DNA from: an uncultured Rickettsiales bacterium
GTDB lineage: Bacteria > Pseudomonadota > Alphaproteobacteria > Rickettsiales > Midichloriaceae
DNA: 17,881 nucleotides
Assembly: GCA_937996615.1 (NCBI GenBank)
Contig: CALKVD010000126.1
Location: forward strand, 1 to 17,881
Direction of reading: 5' to 3'
The position numbers and the translations under genes are program-made. Positions 7,223 to 14,477 of the stretch are shown piece after piece. The notes beneath the pieces are model-generated. The model did no database searches. It saw only the letters and a list, made by a program, of their open reading frames with translations, and was not told the origin of the DNA. How positions within the stretch are numbered: the first letter of the stretch is position 1; each line of letters opens with the position of its first letter.

Positions 7223-8046
7223 TATTGTGTTGCTGGTGGAATCAGCGCATTAATTTCAGGTATTTGGAGAGATCGCATAAATGCTCTCATTTCCTGCCTT
7301 GCAGCTAGAACTGAGGCTGATATTTTGATATTGCTTCCAGAAATAGTTGAGTCATATAGAGTTAAACCAGACAAGAAAAGTTCTTTAAATATTACTCTGT
7401 CACCAAAACCTGGCGCAATTCTAAAGCCAAGTCTTTTTGCAAGCTTAGATAATGCTAGTTCAATATTGCGTTTATTTAATGCATCAAGGGTTGATAATCT
7501 ATTACGGACAACGATCCAATCTATTTCTGCTTTATCTCTAGAAGCTCGTCTTAATTTTTGTTCAAACAGCATAGCACTATAAACTCCTGGGGTAATCATA
7601 TCAAAATCATCAAGGCGGATATGGCCTACAAGATCTATATCGAGAAAACTATCATTGACCGGTGTGATTACCTTGTCAGCATAGGAATGTGCTAATTTAC
7701 TGATTTCAGAATGGCTTCCTGGAGTGTCAATTACTACGAAATCATATCCACCCAAATCTTCTAAGAAGCTCATCAATCTCTTTTCCAAAAAGTTTGCTGG
7801 TTTTGTAGATTGATCACGTTCGATGTCAGACATCTTAAAATGCTCTGGTACCATTAAGGTTATATTATTACGAGCGGCAGTTCGTTGTCTATTTTCTAGA
7901 TAGCGAGTTAATGATTGTTGATAGCTATCTAGGTCAAGTGATGCGACATAGAAGCCTAGTTTCAACAGGCCAACAATAAGATGTACTGCGCTAGTTGTTT
8001 TACCTGAGCCACCTTTTTCATTCCCAAATAGAATTATTTTTGACAT
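7222..8046 (-). CDS. mipZ: MipZ-type ParA-family ATPase, division-site regulator
   Basis: In alphaproteobacteria MipZ forms a gradient from ParB-bound origins and inhibits FtsZ polymerisation, so that the Z-ring forms at midcell; it replaces MinCDE. The 274-residue product begins with a deviant Walker A, FGNEKGGSGKTT (residues 7-18, Lys11 and Lys16), followed by the switch region with LDLDSYQQSL, FVVIDTPG around Asp107, and TPVNDSFLDIDLVG. Family-specific runs such as IDWIVVRNRLSTLDA, RLGFRIAPGFGDRVIFKELF and LAARQEMRAFMRSL align closely with what I know of Caulobacter MipZ and separate it from chromosomal ParA. I chose the ATG at 8046; an in-frame TTG four codons upstream is less likely. No parB lies beside it, which is usual for mipZ. 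Confidence 0.92.
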   Translation of the reverse strand: MSKIILFGNEKGGSGKTTSAVHLIVGLLKLGFYVASLDLDSYQQSLTRYLENRQRTAARNNITLMVPEHFKMSDIERDQSTKPANFLEKRLMSFLEDLGGYDFVVIDTPGSHSEISKLAHSYADKVITPVNDSFLDIDLVGHIRLDDFDMITPGVYSAMLFEQKLRRASRDKAEIDWIVVRNRLSTLDALNKRNIELALSKLAKRLGFRIAPGFGDRVIFKELFLSGLTLYDSTISGSNIKISASVLAARQEMRAFMRSLQIPEINALIPPATQ

Positions 8047-8061
8047 GAATATATACAATTT

Positions 8062-8130
8062 TTACCGATAAGTTGTTGAGCAGCTTCAGAAATTGAATTG
8101 TAGCAGCTGTCATAATATAGCTATCGGTAA
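8062..8130. repeat. Widely spaced inverted repeat flanking the predicted mipZ start of transcription
   Basis: TTACCGATA (8062-8070) and TATCGGTAA (8122-8130) are perfect 9-base arms 51 bases apart. The upstream arm lies in the spacer of the predicted mipZ promoter; the other lies about 40 bases into the leader. A direct repeat AGCAGCT (8079-8085 and 8102-8108) lies between them. Possible readings are paired operators or, if transcription reads through from the upstream gene, a long RNA hairpin in front of mipZ. Confidence 0.5.
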
Positions 8131-8142
8131 TTAAAAATGCAA
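8114..8142 (-). promoter_or_regulatory. Predicted promoter of mipZ
   Basis: On the minus strand TTGCAT (8142-8137), 17 bases, TATATT (8119-8114). Transcription would start near 8107, 60 bases before the ATG. The box sequence and spacing match those predicted for the small membrane protein at 7048-7076. Confidence 0.45.
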
Positions 8143-8236
8143 CATAGTTTATAATATTTTCATTAAAATCAAGAAATTAATTAAACTGATTTTGTGAAAG
8201 ATATATTGTTGAATTGTATAATGCTAGGAACATAAA

Positions 8237-8259
8237 TATAACGATGATGGATCGTTATA
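8237..8259 (-). terminator. Hairpin at the end of the oxidoreductase gene
   Basis: TATAACGAT (8237-8245) and ATCGTTATA (8251-8259) are perfect 9-base arms around a five-base loop. The structure overlaps the stop codon and continues on the minus strand into ATTTATG, only a short T-run. It would separate this gene from mipZ. Confidence 0.4.
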
Positions 8260-9226
8260 AATTAAATGTAACTATAGTTGCATTTCCCTTGTCCGATCGA
8301 TTTTCTACTGATGCAATTGCATCTTGGGCTTTAGTGAAGCTATATTCATTATATTGAATCATGAGATTGTTAGATATTAAACCTTCAAATGCATCAATAG
8401 CAGTTAAGATTATTTCTTCCCTTGTATCTTTATAGTGGAACAAATTTGGCACGGTATAAAACAACGATTTGCTTTGTAATAAAGACAGAGGTATGCTGCT
8501 AATTTTATTACCTGTTGTATTGCCATAGCTTACAATAATACATCCTGGTTTTGCAGCGGAAACAGTTTTTTCTATCACGGATTTACCTATGCAATCGTAG
8601 GTTATATGAACGCCACCATCAGTTTCTTTGTATGCATTATCCCCCCAATTTGGATCGTTTAAATCAAGTAATAAATCGAATAATCCAGCTTCTATCATAT
8701 TTTTTTCTTGGATAATTGGCAGAGTGCCAATTATTTTTGTTGCCTTTCTAAGATGGCAATATTGCGCTAGGATTTTGCTTTGGGGACGTGAGGCATCGTG
8801 GATGAGAACCATAATTTTTGGTCTGACAATGAAGAGTCTGGTGCTGAAAGCATGAGCTATGCAAGCTTTGTAAAATAAGGCGGCGGCTGTTTCTAGAGTT
8901 ACTTTAGATGGAACTCCAACAACGAATAAATCTTTTACTACACAATGAGTTGCTAAGGCACCTGGTTGTTTTCTAATGTATGCTACTTTATCACCAGGCG
9001 TAAAGTTTCTTACATTTTCCCCTACTGACTCAATAACGCCAGCTCCACAATGCCCAATGGTATCTGGTCCGTTTGGATCATTTTTAGCAATAATATCTAG
9101 ATCTTCAATTGATACAGCTGAATTTTTTATTAGTAATTCATCGGGTTGCAGAGAAGGTAAATTGGTTTCAATCTCACTAAGAGTCGCACCATTATTACTC
9201 CGAAGTATTTTTATTATTTTTTGCAT
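8255..9226 (-). CDS. Quinone oxidoreductase-like MDR family protein with altered nucleotide loop
   Basis: A 323-residue zinc-free medium-chain dehydrogenase/reductase, closest in layout to E. coli Qor, which reduces quinones with NADPH. The GroES-like domain covers about residues 1-125 (IGHCGAGVIESVG, FTPGDKVAY); the Rossmann domain covers about 126-270, followed by TREEI and TKAQDAIASVENR at the C-terminus. No structural or catalytic zinc cysteines are present, as expected for the QOR branch. The glycine-rich AAAGGVG loop that binds the NADPH phosphates is replaced by HDASRPQS (residues 143-150), with no glycine, so cofactor binding and activity are doubtful although the frame is intact. It diverges from the CDF transporter gene. 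Confidence 0.85.
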   Translation of the reverse strand: MQKIIKILRSNNGATLSEIETNLPSLQPDELLIKNSAVSIEDLDIIAKNDPNGPDTIGHCGAGVIESVGENVRNFTPGDKVAYIRKQPGALATHCVVKDLFVVGVPSKVTLETAAALFYKACIAHAFSTRLFIVRPKIMVLIHDASRPQSKILAQYCHLRKATKIIGTLPIIQEKNMIEAGLFDLLLDLNDPNWGDNAYKETDGGVHITYDCIGKSVIEKTVSAAKPGCIIVSYGNTTGNKISSIPLSLLQSKSLFYTVPNLFHYKDTREEIILTAIDAFEGLISNNLMIQYNEYSFTKAQDAIASVENRSDKGNATIVTFNL

Positions 9227-9283
9227 AGTTTTTTATTGCTACCATTATAATTACAGGGTACATATAAATTGATACAGATGCAA

Positions 9284-9309
9284 CTAATATACTTAATTAA
9301 ATATATTAG
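9284..9309. promoter_or_regulatory. Near-perfect palindrome in the divergent oxidoreductase/CDF region
   Basis: CTAATATA (9284-9291) and TATATTAG (9302-9309) flank a further self-complementary TTAATTAA (9293-9300); over the 26 bases only the 9292/9301 position does not pair. It lies in the middle of the 127-base divergent spacer, where a dimeric repressor could control both genes. The sequence is nearly all A/T, so chance cannot be excluded. Confidence 0.45.
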
Positions 9310-9353
9310 CTCAAATCGCAACATCAAAACTACCAAATCCAAAAAAGTTAATC

Positions 9354-10268
9354 ATGTCCAATAATTCCGTGACAACGCAGAGTAAGAGCCTCAATAATCA
9401 AAAGAAAAGTCTTTTTTGGAGCATGGTTATTATAGGCATATTCATGATTGCAGAGTTTGTAGGTGGCATCTGGTCAGGGTCATTAGCGTTATTAGCAGAT
9501 TCAGGGCATATGTTGAGTGATTTTATGGCATTGATGTTTTCATGGCTAGCTCAACGCTATGCTGATAAGCCGGCTGATAAAAGGCGTTCTTATGGTTATG
9601 GTAGATTGCAGATAATGTCTACTTTTTGCAACAGTATTATGTTATTCATGATCGCTGCGATGGTTTCAGTTGAAGCCTTACATAGATTTGTCAAACCAGA
9701 GAATGAAATAAAGTATGATATTATGTTTTTTGTCGCGCTGATGGGTTTATTTGCTAATATTGGTGTTTTTCTTTTGCTAAATCGTAATAAAAATAAAAGT
9801 TTGAATATCAGGAGCGCAATTTTGCATGTAATTGGGGATATATTCGGTTCGGTTGCAGCAATAGTCGCTGCAGTAATTATATACTATACTGGTATGGTAA
9901 TTTTTGATCCGATACTTTCGGTTGTGGTTACTTTGATTATACTATATACGGCTTGGTGTTTACTACGTGATTCCTCACATATTCTACTTGAAGGTGCGCC
10001 ACCAAATATCAATGAAGATAGCATATCCAAAGTTTTGGTTGGTGAATTTGGAATTACTGGGGTTCATCATGTTCACATGTGGTCATTATATGAACACTAT
10101 AATCTTGCAACTTTTCATATGGTAGTGCAACAACATGTCGATATACCAAAAGTTTTGCTTGAAGCAAAACAAAAGCTTTTCAAAAAACTTAAAGTTAAAC
10201 ATGCCACTATTGAAGTCGAATTTGAGGGAAGCTTGTGTTCTGATGATGGTCAGCATCTTCATCTATAA
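9354..10268 (+). CDS. Cation diffusion facilitator (zinc/cadmium/cobalt exporter, CzcD/ZitB-like)
   Basis: Exports divalent metal from the cytoplasm in exchange for protons. The 304 residues contain six predicted membrane helices, in the order N-terminal polar tail, TM1 (about 20-42), TM2 (44-65), TM3, TM4, TM5 and TM6 (to about 200), then a cytoplasmic domain. The metal site is clear: His52 and Asp56 in TM2 (DSGHMLSD) and His158 and Asp162 in TM5 (HVIGD). The His/Asp pair in TM2 is the pattern of Zn/Cd exporters rather than Fe/Mn ones. The C-terminal domain has HHVHMWSLYEHYNLATFH and ends QHLHL, which may also bind metal. It is convergent with queA, with a 30-base gap. Confidence 0.92.
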   Translation: MSNNSVTTQSKSLNNQKKSLFWSMVIIGIFMIAEFVGGIWSGSLALLADSGHMLSDFMALMFSWLAQRYADKPADKRRSYGYGRLQIMSTFCNSIMLFMIAAMVSVEALHRFVKPENEIKYDIMFFVALMGLFANIGVFLLLNRNKNKSLNIRSAILHVIGDIFGSVAAIVAAVIIYYTGMVIFDPILSVVVTLIILYTAWCLLRDSSHILLEGAPPNINEDSISKVLVGEFGITGVHHVHMWSLYEHYNLATFHMVVQQHVDIPKVLLEAKQKLFKKLKVKHATIEVEFEGSLCSDDGQHLHL

Positions 10269-10298
10269 TTCATTAAATGAACTGCTTTGGGTTTTATT

Positions 10299-11483
10299 TT
10301 ATAAATCTGTTGAGAAGTTTTGTTGATCTTTTGAACGTTCTAAAAAACAAGCATCGCCATAACTAAAAAAGCGCCACTTCATCTTTATTGCGTTGTTATA
10401 TACTTGTTGCATTGTGTTGTAACCAGCAAAGGCGCAAACAAGAATAAATAAAGTGCTTTTTGGTAAATGGAAATTAGTGATTAAGCAATTAGCTATCTTA
10501 AAATTGTATGGTGGTTTGATAAAAATATTAGTGCTTTTTGTTATGCCTCTATCGTTTCTATTAATTATAATATCATCAGCTACACTTTCTAAAGCACGCA
10601 ATGTTGTAGTGCCGACTGCAATCACTCGGCCTTTGGTTTTGATGGTATGAACAATTGCATCACAAACAGATTTTGGAATATAAACATTTTCACTATGCAT
10701 TACATGTTCTTCTAGATTTGTTGTGCGGATTGGTAGAAATGTGCCACCACCGACGTGTAATGTAATGAACTCCATTCTGATATTATTTTGTTGTAATTTT
10801 TTAAGCAAATCTTCGGTAAAATGCAACCCTGCAGTTGGTGCTGCAACCGAGCCAGGATTTTTAGCATATACGGTTTGATAATTGTTCGAATCTTCTTCTG
10901 TAACTTGACGTTTAATATAAGGTGGCAAAGGCATTTGACCAAAATTTTGCAGTAGCTGATAAAACCTATCAGCTGAATAATCAAACGATACCGACCAAAT
11001 GATGCTGTCTGCACTAGATTTTGGGTCACAGTTAGAATTTTGAACATGCCCGACAAATTCGTCAGAAATATAAAGCAATGCTTTATCATAAAGGTATTTG
11101 GATGGTTTTGCTAATATTAGCCACACTTGCTTTTTGTCGTCTGATTCTATGCATTGAATCAGATTGAATTTTATTTGGATATTTTCAGATTTTGATTGTA
11201 CTCGCTGTTTGGAATTATTTAATTCGTCTAAGTCCGGTGCCAAAAGAGTTGCACTTATTGCTGCTGGTATTACTTTGCTTTCGTTAAAGATTAAAAGGTC
11301 ATTAGGTTGAAGTAATTCCAATAACTGATTAAACTTATAGGTTGAAAATTCTTTTTTTCCTTCTTTAACATTCGGCCCCACATACATCAAATTAGAGTCG
11401 TCCCTTGGGTTTATTGGTTGAGTTGCAATCAAATCTTTTGGCAGGTTGAAATTAAAATCATCCAACTCATATTTTATTGCCAT
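10299..11483 (-). CDS. queA: S-adenosylmethionine:tRNA ribosyltransferase-isomerase
   Basis: Transfers and isomerises the ribose of S-adenosylmethionine onto preQ1 in the tRNA wobble position, giving epoxyqueuosine. Motifs in order are FNESKVIPA (about 66-74), PGSVAAPTAGLHFT, TLHVGGGTFLPI, GTTTLRALES, LITNFHLPKSTL and the C-terminal FFSYGDACFLER. The product has 394 residues against a usual 340-365; the excess is mainly a polar insertion around residues 82-105 and some linker material. The ATG at 11483 lies six bases after the greA stop, so greA and queA are almost certainly co-transcribed and queA probably depends on translational coupling, as it has no clear Shine-Dalgarno sequence. Confidence 0.96.
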   Translation of the reverse strand: MAIKYELDDFNFNLPKDLIATQPINPRDDSNLMYVGPNVKEGKKEFSTYKFNQLLELLQPNDLLIFNESKVIPAAISATLLAPDLDELNNSKQRVQSKSENIQIKFNLIQCIESDDKKQVWLILAKPSKYLYDKALLYISDEFVGHVQNSNCDPKSSADSIIWSVSFDYSADRFYQLLQNFGQMPLPPYIKRQVTEEDSNNYQTVYAKNPGSVAAPTAGLHFTEDLLKKLQQNNIRMEFITLHVGGGTFLPIRTTNLEEHVMHSENVYIPKSVCDAIVHTIKTKGRVIAVGTTTLRALESVADDIIINRNDRGITKSTNIFIKPPYNFKIANCLITNFHLPKSTLFILVCAFAGYNTMQQVYNNAIKMKWRFFSYGDACFLERSKDQQNFSTDL

Positions 11484-11489
11484 ATTGAT

Positions 11490-11963
11490 TTATACATATG
11501 ATACTGACAGGAGATCATAGTATTTCAGACCCTTAGGTGTCGAAACCTCTATTTCATCGCCGGCACATTTTCCTAGAGCTGCCTGTGCGAGGGGTGAAAA
11601 TATTGATATATTGCCGTTTGCTGAGTTAGCTTCGTAGTCGCTAACAATTTGATACGTAAATTTTTCGTCTTTATCTGAATCGACTAAGGAAATAGTTGCA
11701 CCAAACTGAACGATATTAGTTTTAATATCTTTAATATCAATGATTTCAGCGTGTAAAATCTTAGTGTTAAAATCGGCAATCCTTGCCTCAATCATTCCTT
11801 GCTTTTCTTTAGCTGAACTATATTCGGCATTTTCAGATAAATCACCATGGCTGCGTGCTTCAGCAATAGCAGTGACTATCGCTGGTCTTTCAACGCTTGT
11901 TAGATGATGTAGCTCTGCTTTCATTTTTTCATAACCGGAAGAGGTAATTGGAAATTTTTCCAT
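11490..11963 (-). CDS. greA: Transcription elongation factor GreA
   Basis: Enters the secondary channel of RNA polymerase and stimulates cleavage of backtracked transcripts. The 157-residue length is typical. The N-terminal coiled coil (about 1-75) carries the tip motif GDLSENAEY with Asp41 and Glu44, the acidic residues that help hold the catalytic Mg2+; the C-terminal domain (about 80-157) is FKBP-like and ends with SPLAQAALG and GDEIEV. I chose the ATG at 11963 (MEKFPITSSGYEKM), which matches the family; an upstream in-frame codon at 12023 would add 20 unlike residues. First gene of greA-queA, divergent from dnaJ. Confidence 0.96.
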   Translation of the reverse strand: MEKFPITSSGYEKMKAELHHLTSVERPAIVTAIAEARSHGDLSENAEYSSAKEKQGMIEARIADFNTKILHAEIIDIKDIKTNIVQFGATISLVDSDKDEKFTYQIVSDYEANSANGNISIFSPLAQAALGKCAGDEIEVSTPKGLKYYDLLSVSYV

Positions 11964-11991
11964 TTTTTTGTGTTTGTATAATAGGTTATTA

Positions 11992-12023
11992 TTGCCGTAA
12001 ATGAATAATATATAATACGGCAA
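11992..12023. promoter_or_regulatory. Inverted repeat upstream of greA
   Basis: TTGCCGTA (11992-11999) and TACGGCAA (12016-12023) are perfect 8-base arms with a 16-base AT centre, 29 bases upstream of the greA start in the greA-dnaJ divergent region. A minus-strand TTGACA (12030-12025) lies just beyond it and may be a -35 box for greA, but I find no convincing -10 box at normal spacing. Confidence 0.4.
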
Positions 12024-12101
12024 ATGTCAAGAAAAGTCTTGCTGCAATTGAAAAAATTGTAGTATTAACATTAAGAGAAAAAAATAAATTTTGGATAGGT
12101 A

Positions 12102-12129
12102 CTTGATATTTTACTTTTTGGACATATGT
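12102..12129 (+). promoter_or_regulatory. Candidate heat-shock (RpoH-type) promoter of dnaJ
   Basis: CTTG (12102-12105), a 17-base spacer and CATATGT (12123-12129). The alphaproteobacterial sigma-32 consensus is CTTG-N17/18-CYTATNT, so only the second base of the -10 box departs. Transcription would start near 12136, with a leader of about 60 bases. Overlap with a weak sigma-70 pattern means this is not certain. Confidence 0.4.
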
Positions 12130-12153
12130 ATTAGTAGTTAATAAATTTGCAGC

Positions 12154-12172
12154 TTATAAAATTTTTTTATAA
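12154..12172 (+). repeat. AT hairpin in the dnaJ leader
   Basis: TTATAAAA (12154-12161) and TTTTATAA (12165-12172) are perfect 8-base arms with a three-base loop, 23 bases upstream of the dnaJ ATG and within the predicted leader. Such a weak stem would melt on warming; whether it has a regulatory role is unknown. Confidence 0.35.
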
Positions 12173-12195
12173 ACAACCAACCAAAATACAAATCA

Positions 12196-13365
12196 ATGAG
12201 CAAAGAAGATTATTATAAAACTCTTGGGACCTCTAAAAGTGCTAGTAGTGACGAGCTGAAGAAGGCTTATCGAAAACTTGCCATGAAGTATCACCCTGAT
12301 CGCAACAAAGGAGATCCTAGTGCTGAAAAAAAGTTTAAAGAGATAAATGAGGCATATGAAGTTCTCAAAGACGACCAAAAAAGAGCAGCTTATGATAGGT
12401 ATGGCCATGGCGCTTTCGATGGATCTGGAGGTAGTGGTTATAGTCAAAATACAGGCGGATTTGGTGGATTTCAACAACAAAGTGGTAATTTTCAAGATTT
12501 TTCTGATATTTTTGGGGGAATATTTGACGATATAATGGGTGGTGGCAGAGCAAAACAAAGGCAGCAGCCTGAAGATTTGCGTGGATCTGATTTGCGTTAT
12601 AATTTGAATATTACACTAGAAGAAGCATCTAAAGGTAAGCAGCATACAATTAAATATTCGGCTGCTACGAGTTGTTCTAAATGTAGTGGTACTGGGAGTA
12701 AAAACCCGAGCGGGGTTATCAAATGCTCAACTTGTGGTGGTAGTGGTGCAATACGTATGCAGCAAGGGTTTTTCATTATGGAACAGACTTGCCATTCTTG
12801 TAGTGGCTCGGGTCAAATGATTAAAGATCCTTGTTCATACTGTCGTGGTGAAGGTGCTGTGACAGAGCAAAAAACTGTTTCTATTGATATTCCTGCTGGT
12901 ATAGAAAGTGAATCACAAATCAAACTTAGCGGCAAAGGTGAAGCTGGTAGAAGAGGTAGTAGGGCCGGAGATTTATATATCTTCGTCACCATTCAAAAGC
13001 ACGATTTCTATACCCGTAAAGGAAATGATTTGCACTGTCAGGTGCCAATCAAAATGACTGTTGCAGCTCTTGGTGGTAGTATTGATATTCCGGGACTTGA
13101 CCAAACGATGATTAAACTCAATGTTCCAGCAGGAACTCAAAATGGTTCAAAGCTAAGACTCAAAGGCAAAGGCATGCCAATAATACGATCGGAAGAAATA
13201 GGCGATTTATTTGTCCATATTAAAGTTGAGACTCCAATAAAACTAACTGCTAAACAAAAAGCTTTGCTTGAACAATTCGATGCTGAGAATGAACATGGAT
13301 CTAATCCAGATAGCGATGGCTTTATAAATAAAATGAAAAATCTTTGGTCGGATATGACAAAATGA
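12196..13365 (+). CDS. dnaJ: Chaperone protein DnaJ (Hsp40)
   Basis: Binds unfolded proteins and stimulates the ATPase of DnaK. All domains of a type I DnaJ are present in 389 residues: J domain (1-70) with His-Pro-Asp at 33-35; Gly/Phe-rich region (about 75-115); four zinc-binding CxxCxGxG repeats (CSKCSGTG, CSTCGGSG, CHSCSGSG, CSYCRGEG); and the C-terminal substrate-binding and dimerisation domains (DIPAGIESESQIKLSGKGEA onward). dnaK and grpE are not next to it. The start has no purine-rich ribosome binding site. The stop overlaps the hemE start as ATGA, so the genes are translationally coupled. Confidence 0.97.
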   Translation: MSKEDYYKTLGTSKSASSDELKKAYRKLAMKYHPDRNKGDPSAEKKFKEINEAYEVLKDDQKRAAYDRYGHGAFDGSGGSGYSQNTGGFGGFQQQSGNFQDFSDIFGGIFDDIMGGGRAKQRQQPEDLRGSDLRYNLNITLEEASKGKQHTIKYSAATSCSKCSGTGSKNPSGVIKCSTCGGSGAIRMQQGFFIMEQTCHSCSGSGQMIKDPCSYCRGEGAVTEQKTVSIDIPAGIESESQIKLSGKGEAGRRGSRAGDLYIFVTIQKHDFYTRKGNDLHCQVPIKMTVAALGGSIDIPGLDQTMIKLNVPAGTQNGSKLRLKGKGMPIIRSEEIGDLFVHIKVETPIKLTAKQKALLEQFDAENEHGSNPDSDGFINKMKNLWSDMTK

Positions 13366-14477
13366 ATTTCGCATCTTTTAAAAAATCTATGAATTGGGAC
13401 GATGGCCATATACCAATATGGTTCATGCGTCAAGCTGGTCGCTATTTGCCTGAATATCGCTATGTACGTGCTAAATTTCCCTCGTTCATAGATTTCTGTT
13501 TAACATCTGACGTTGCAACAGAAATTACGTTACAACCTTTGAATCGATTCGATTTGGATGCTGCAATAATTTTTGCGGACATTTTAATTCTACCTTACGC
13601 AATGGGTGTGAAGGTAGAATTCGTAGAAGGCAAAGGTCCGATACTAGATAAATTTATGGTTGATTATTCTTTGGAAGATTTTTTAAATTATCCTTTAAAC
13701 ATTGAAGTTATTAGTAAAATAGCTGCTACAGTTCGGAAGACTAAAAATCGCCTTGATGATTTGAATATAAAAAACAAAGCAACTTCTAACAAAAAGGCTT
13801 TAATAGGTTTTGCTGGTGGTCCTTGGACTGTATTTTGTTATATGGTTGAAGGCAGTGGTAGTGGTGGAAAATTTCATAATGTTCGTCGATTACTTTATGA
13901 AAATCGTGATGCGGCGATCAGAGCGATTGATCACTTAACCAATGCAACAATTATCTATCTTTTAGAACAAATTAAAAGCGGGGCTGATATTATCAAAATA
14001 TTTGAATCTTGGGCTAGTGTTTGTCCTAGTTCATTATTTGATGATTTAGTTATCAAGCCAACATCTAAAATCGTCAATGCGATTAAATCGCAATACCCTA
14101 ATGTTCCAATTATTGGTTTTCCAAAATCATGCGGTATTAAATATGTTGATTATGCAACTAAAAGTTCCGTTGATGTGATTGCCTTGGATGAGCAACTTGA
14201 TTTACATAACAAAAATTTCATTAATTTGCTTAAAAATCACTGTGCTTTACAAGGTAATTTAGATAATATATTATTAACAGCTAGGAACGTAGATCAACAA
14301 ATCATCAGTGCAACCAAGGATATTTTATCAACATTGTATCAAAACAATCCTAATGGATTTATATTCAACGCAGGCCATGGATTACTTCCTGAAACAAATA
14401 TAGACAATATAATATTAGTGATAGAAACTATTCGTAAATATCAAAAGCAGTTGGAGATAAAAAAATGGGAGCAATAA
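13362..14477 (+). CDS. hemE: Uroporphyrinogen decarboxylase
   Basis: Removes four carboxyl groups from uroporphyrinogen III to form coproporphyrinogen III in heme synthesis. The N-terminal PIWFMRQAGRYLPEYR and the IIFADILILPYAMG segment with its catalytic aspartate are diagnostic, together with FAGGPWTVFCYMVEG, FESWAS and the C-terminal FNAGHGLLPETN. The ATG at 13362 shares bases with the dnaJ stop and gives 371 residues, slightly longer than usual; a short Lys/Asn-rich stretch before ALIGFAGGPW accounts for the excess. An upstream TTG inside dnaJ is less likely. The end overlaps dnaB by 13 bases. Confidence 0.97.
   Translation: MNFASFKKSMNWDDGHIPIWFMRQAGRYLPEYRYVRAKFPSFIDFCLTSDVATEITLQPLNRFDLDAAIIFADILILPYAMGVKVEFVEGKGPILDKFMVDYSLEDFLNYPLNIEVISKIAATVRKTKNRLDDLNIKNKATSNKKALIGFAGGPWTVFCYMVEGSGSGGKFHNVRRLLYENRDAAIRAIDHLTNATIIYLLEQIKSGADIIKIFESWASVCPSSLFDDLVIKPTSKIVNAIKSQYPNVPIIGFPKSCGIKYVDYATKSSVDVIALDEQLDLHNKNFINLLKNHCALQGNLDNILLTARNVDQQIISATKDILSTLYQNNPNGFIFNAGHGLLPETNIDNIILVIETIRKYQKQLEIKKWEQ

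Noticed and set aside
7211..7582. Plus-strand frame opposite mipZ
   Set aside because: Antisense to well-conserved mipZ sequence, starts in the mipZ terminator region and resembles nothing known.
4224..9353. Search of the longer spacers for tRNA genes, CRISPR repeats or transposon ends
   Set aside because: No cloverleaf with a TΨC-like arm, no regularly spaced repeat and no paired terminal repeats next to a transposase-like frame were seen.
10269..10281. TTCAT/ATGAA inverted repeat between the convergent CDF and queA genes
   Set aside because: Arms of only five bases with a three-base loop and no T-run; too weak to call a terminator.
10712..11089. Second minus-strand frame inside queA
   Set aside because: It is out of frame with intact queA motifs on both sides and has no motif of its own.
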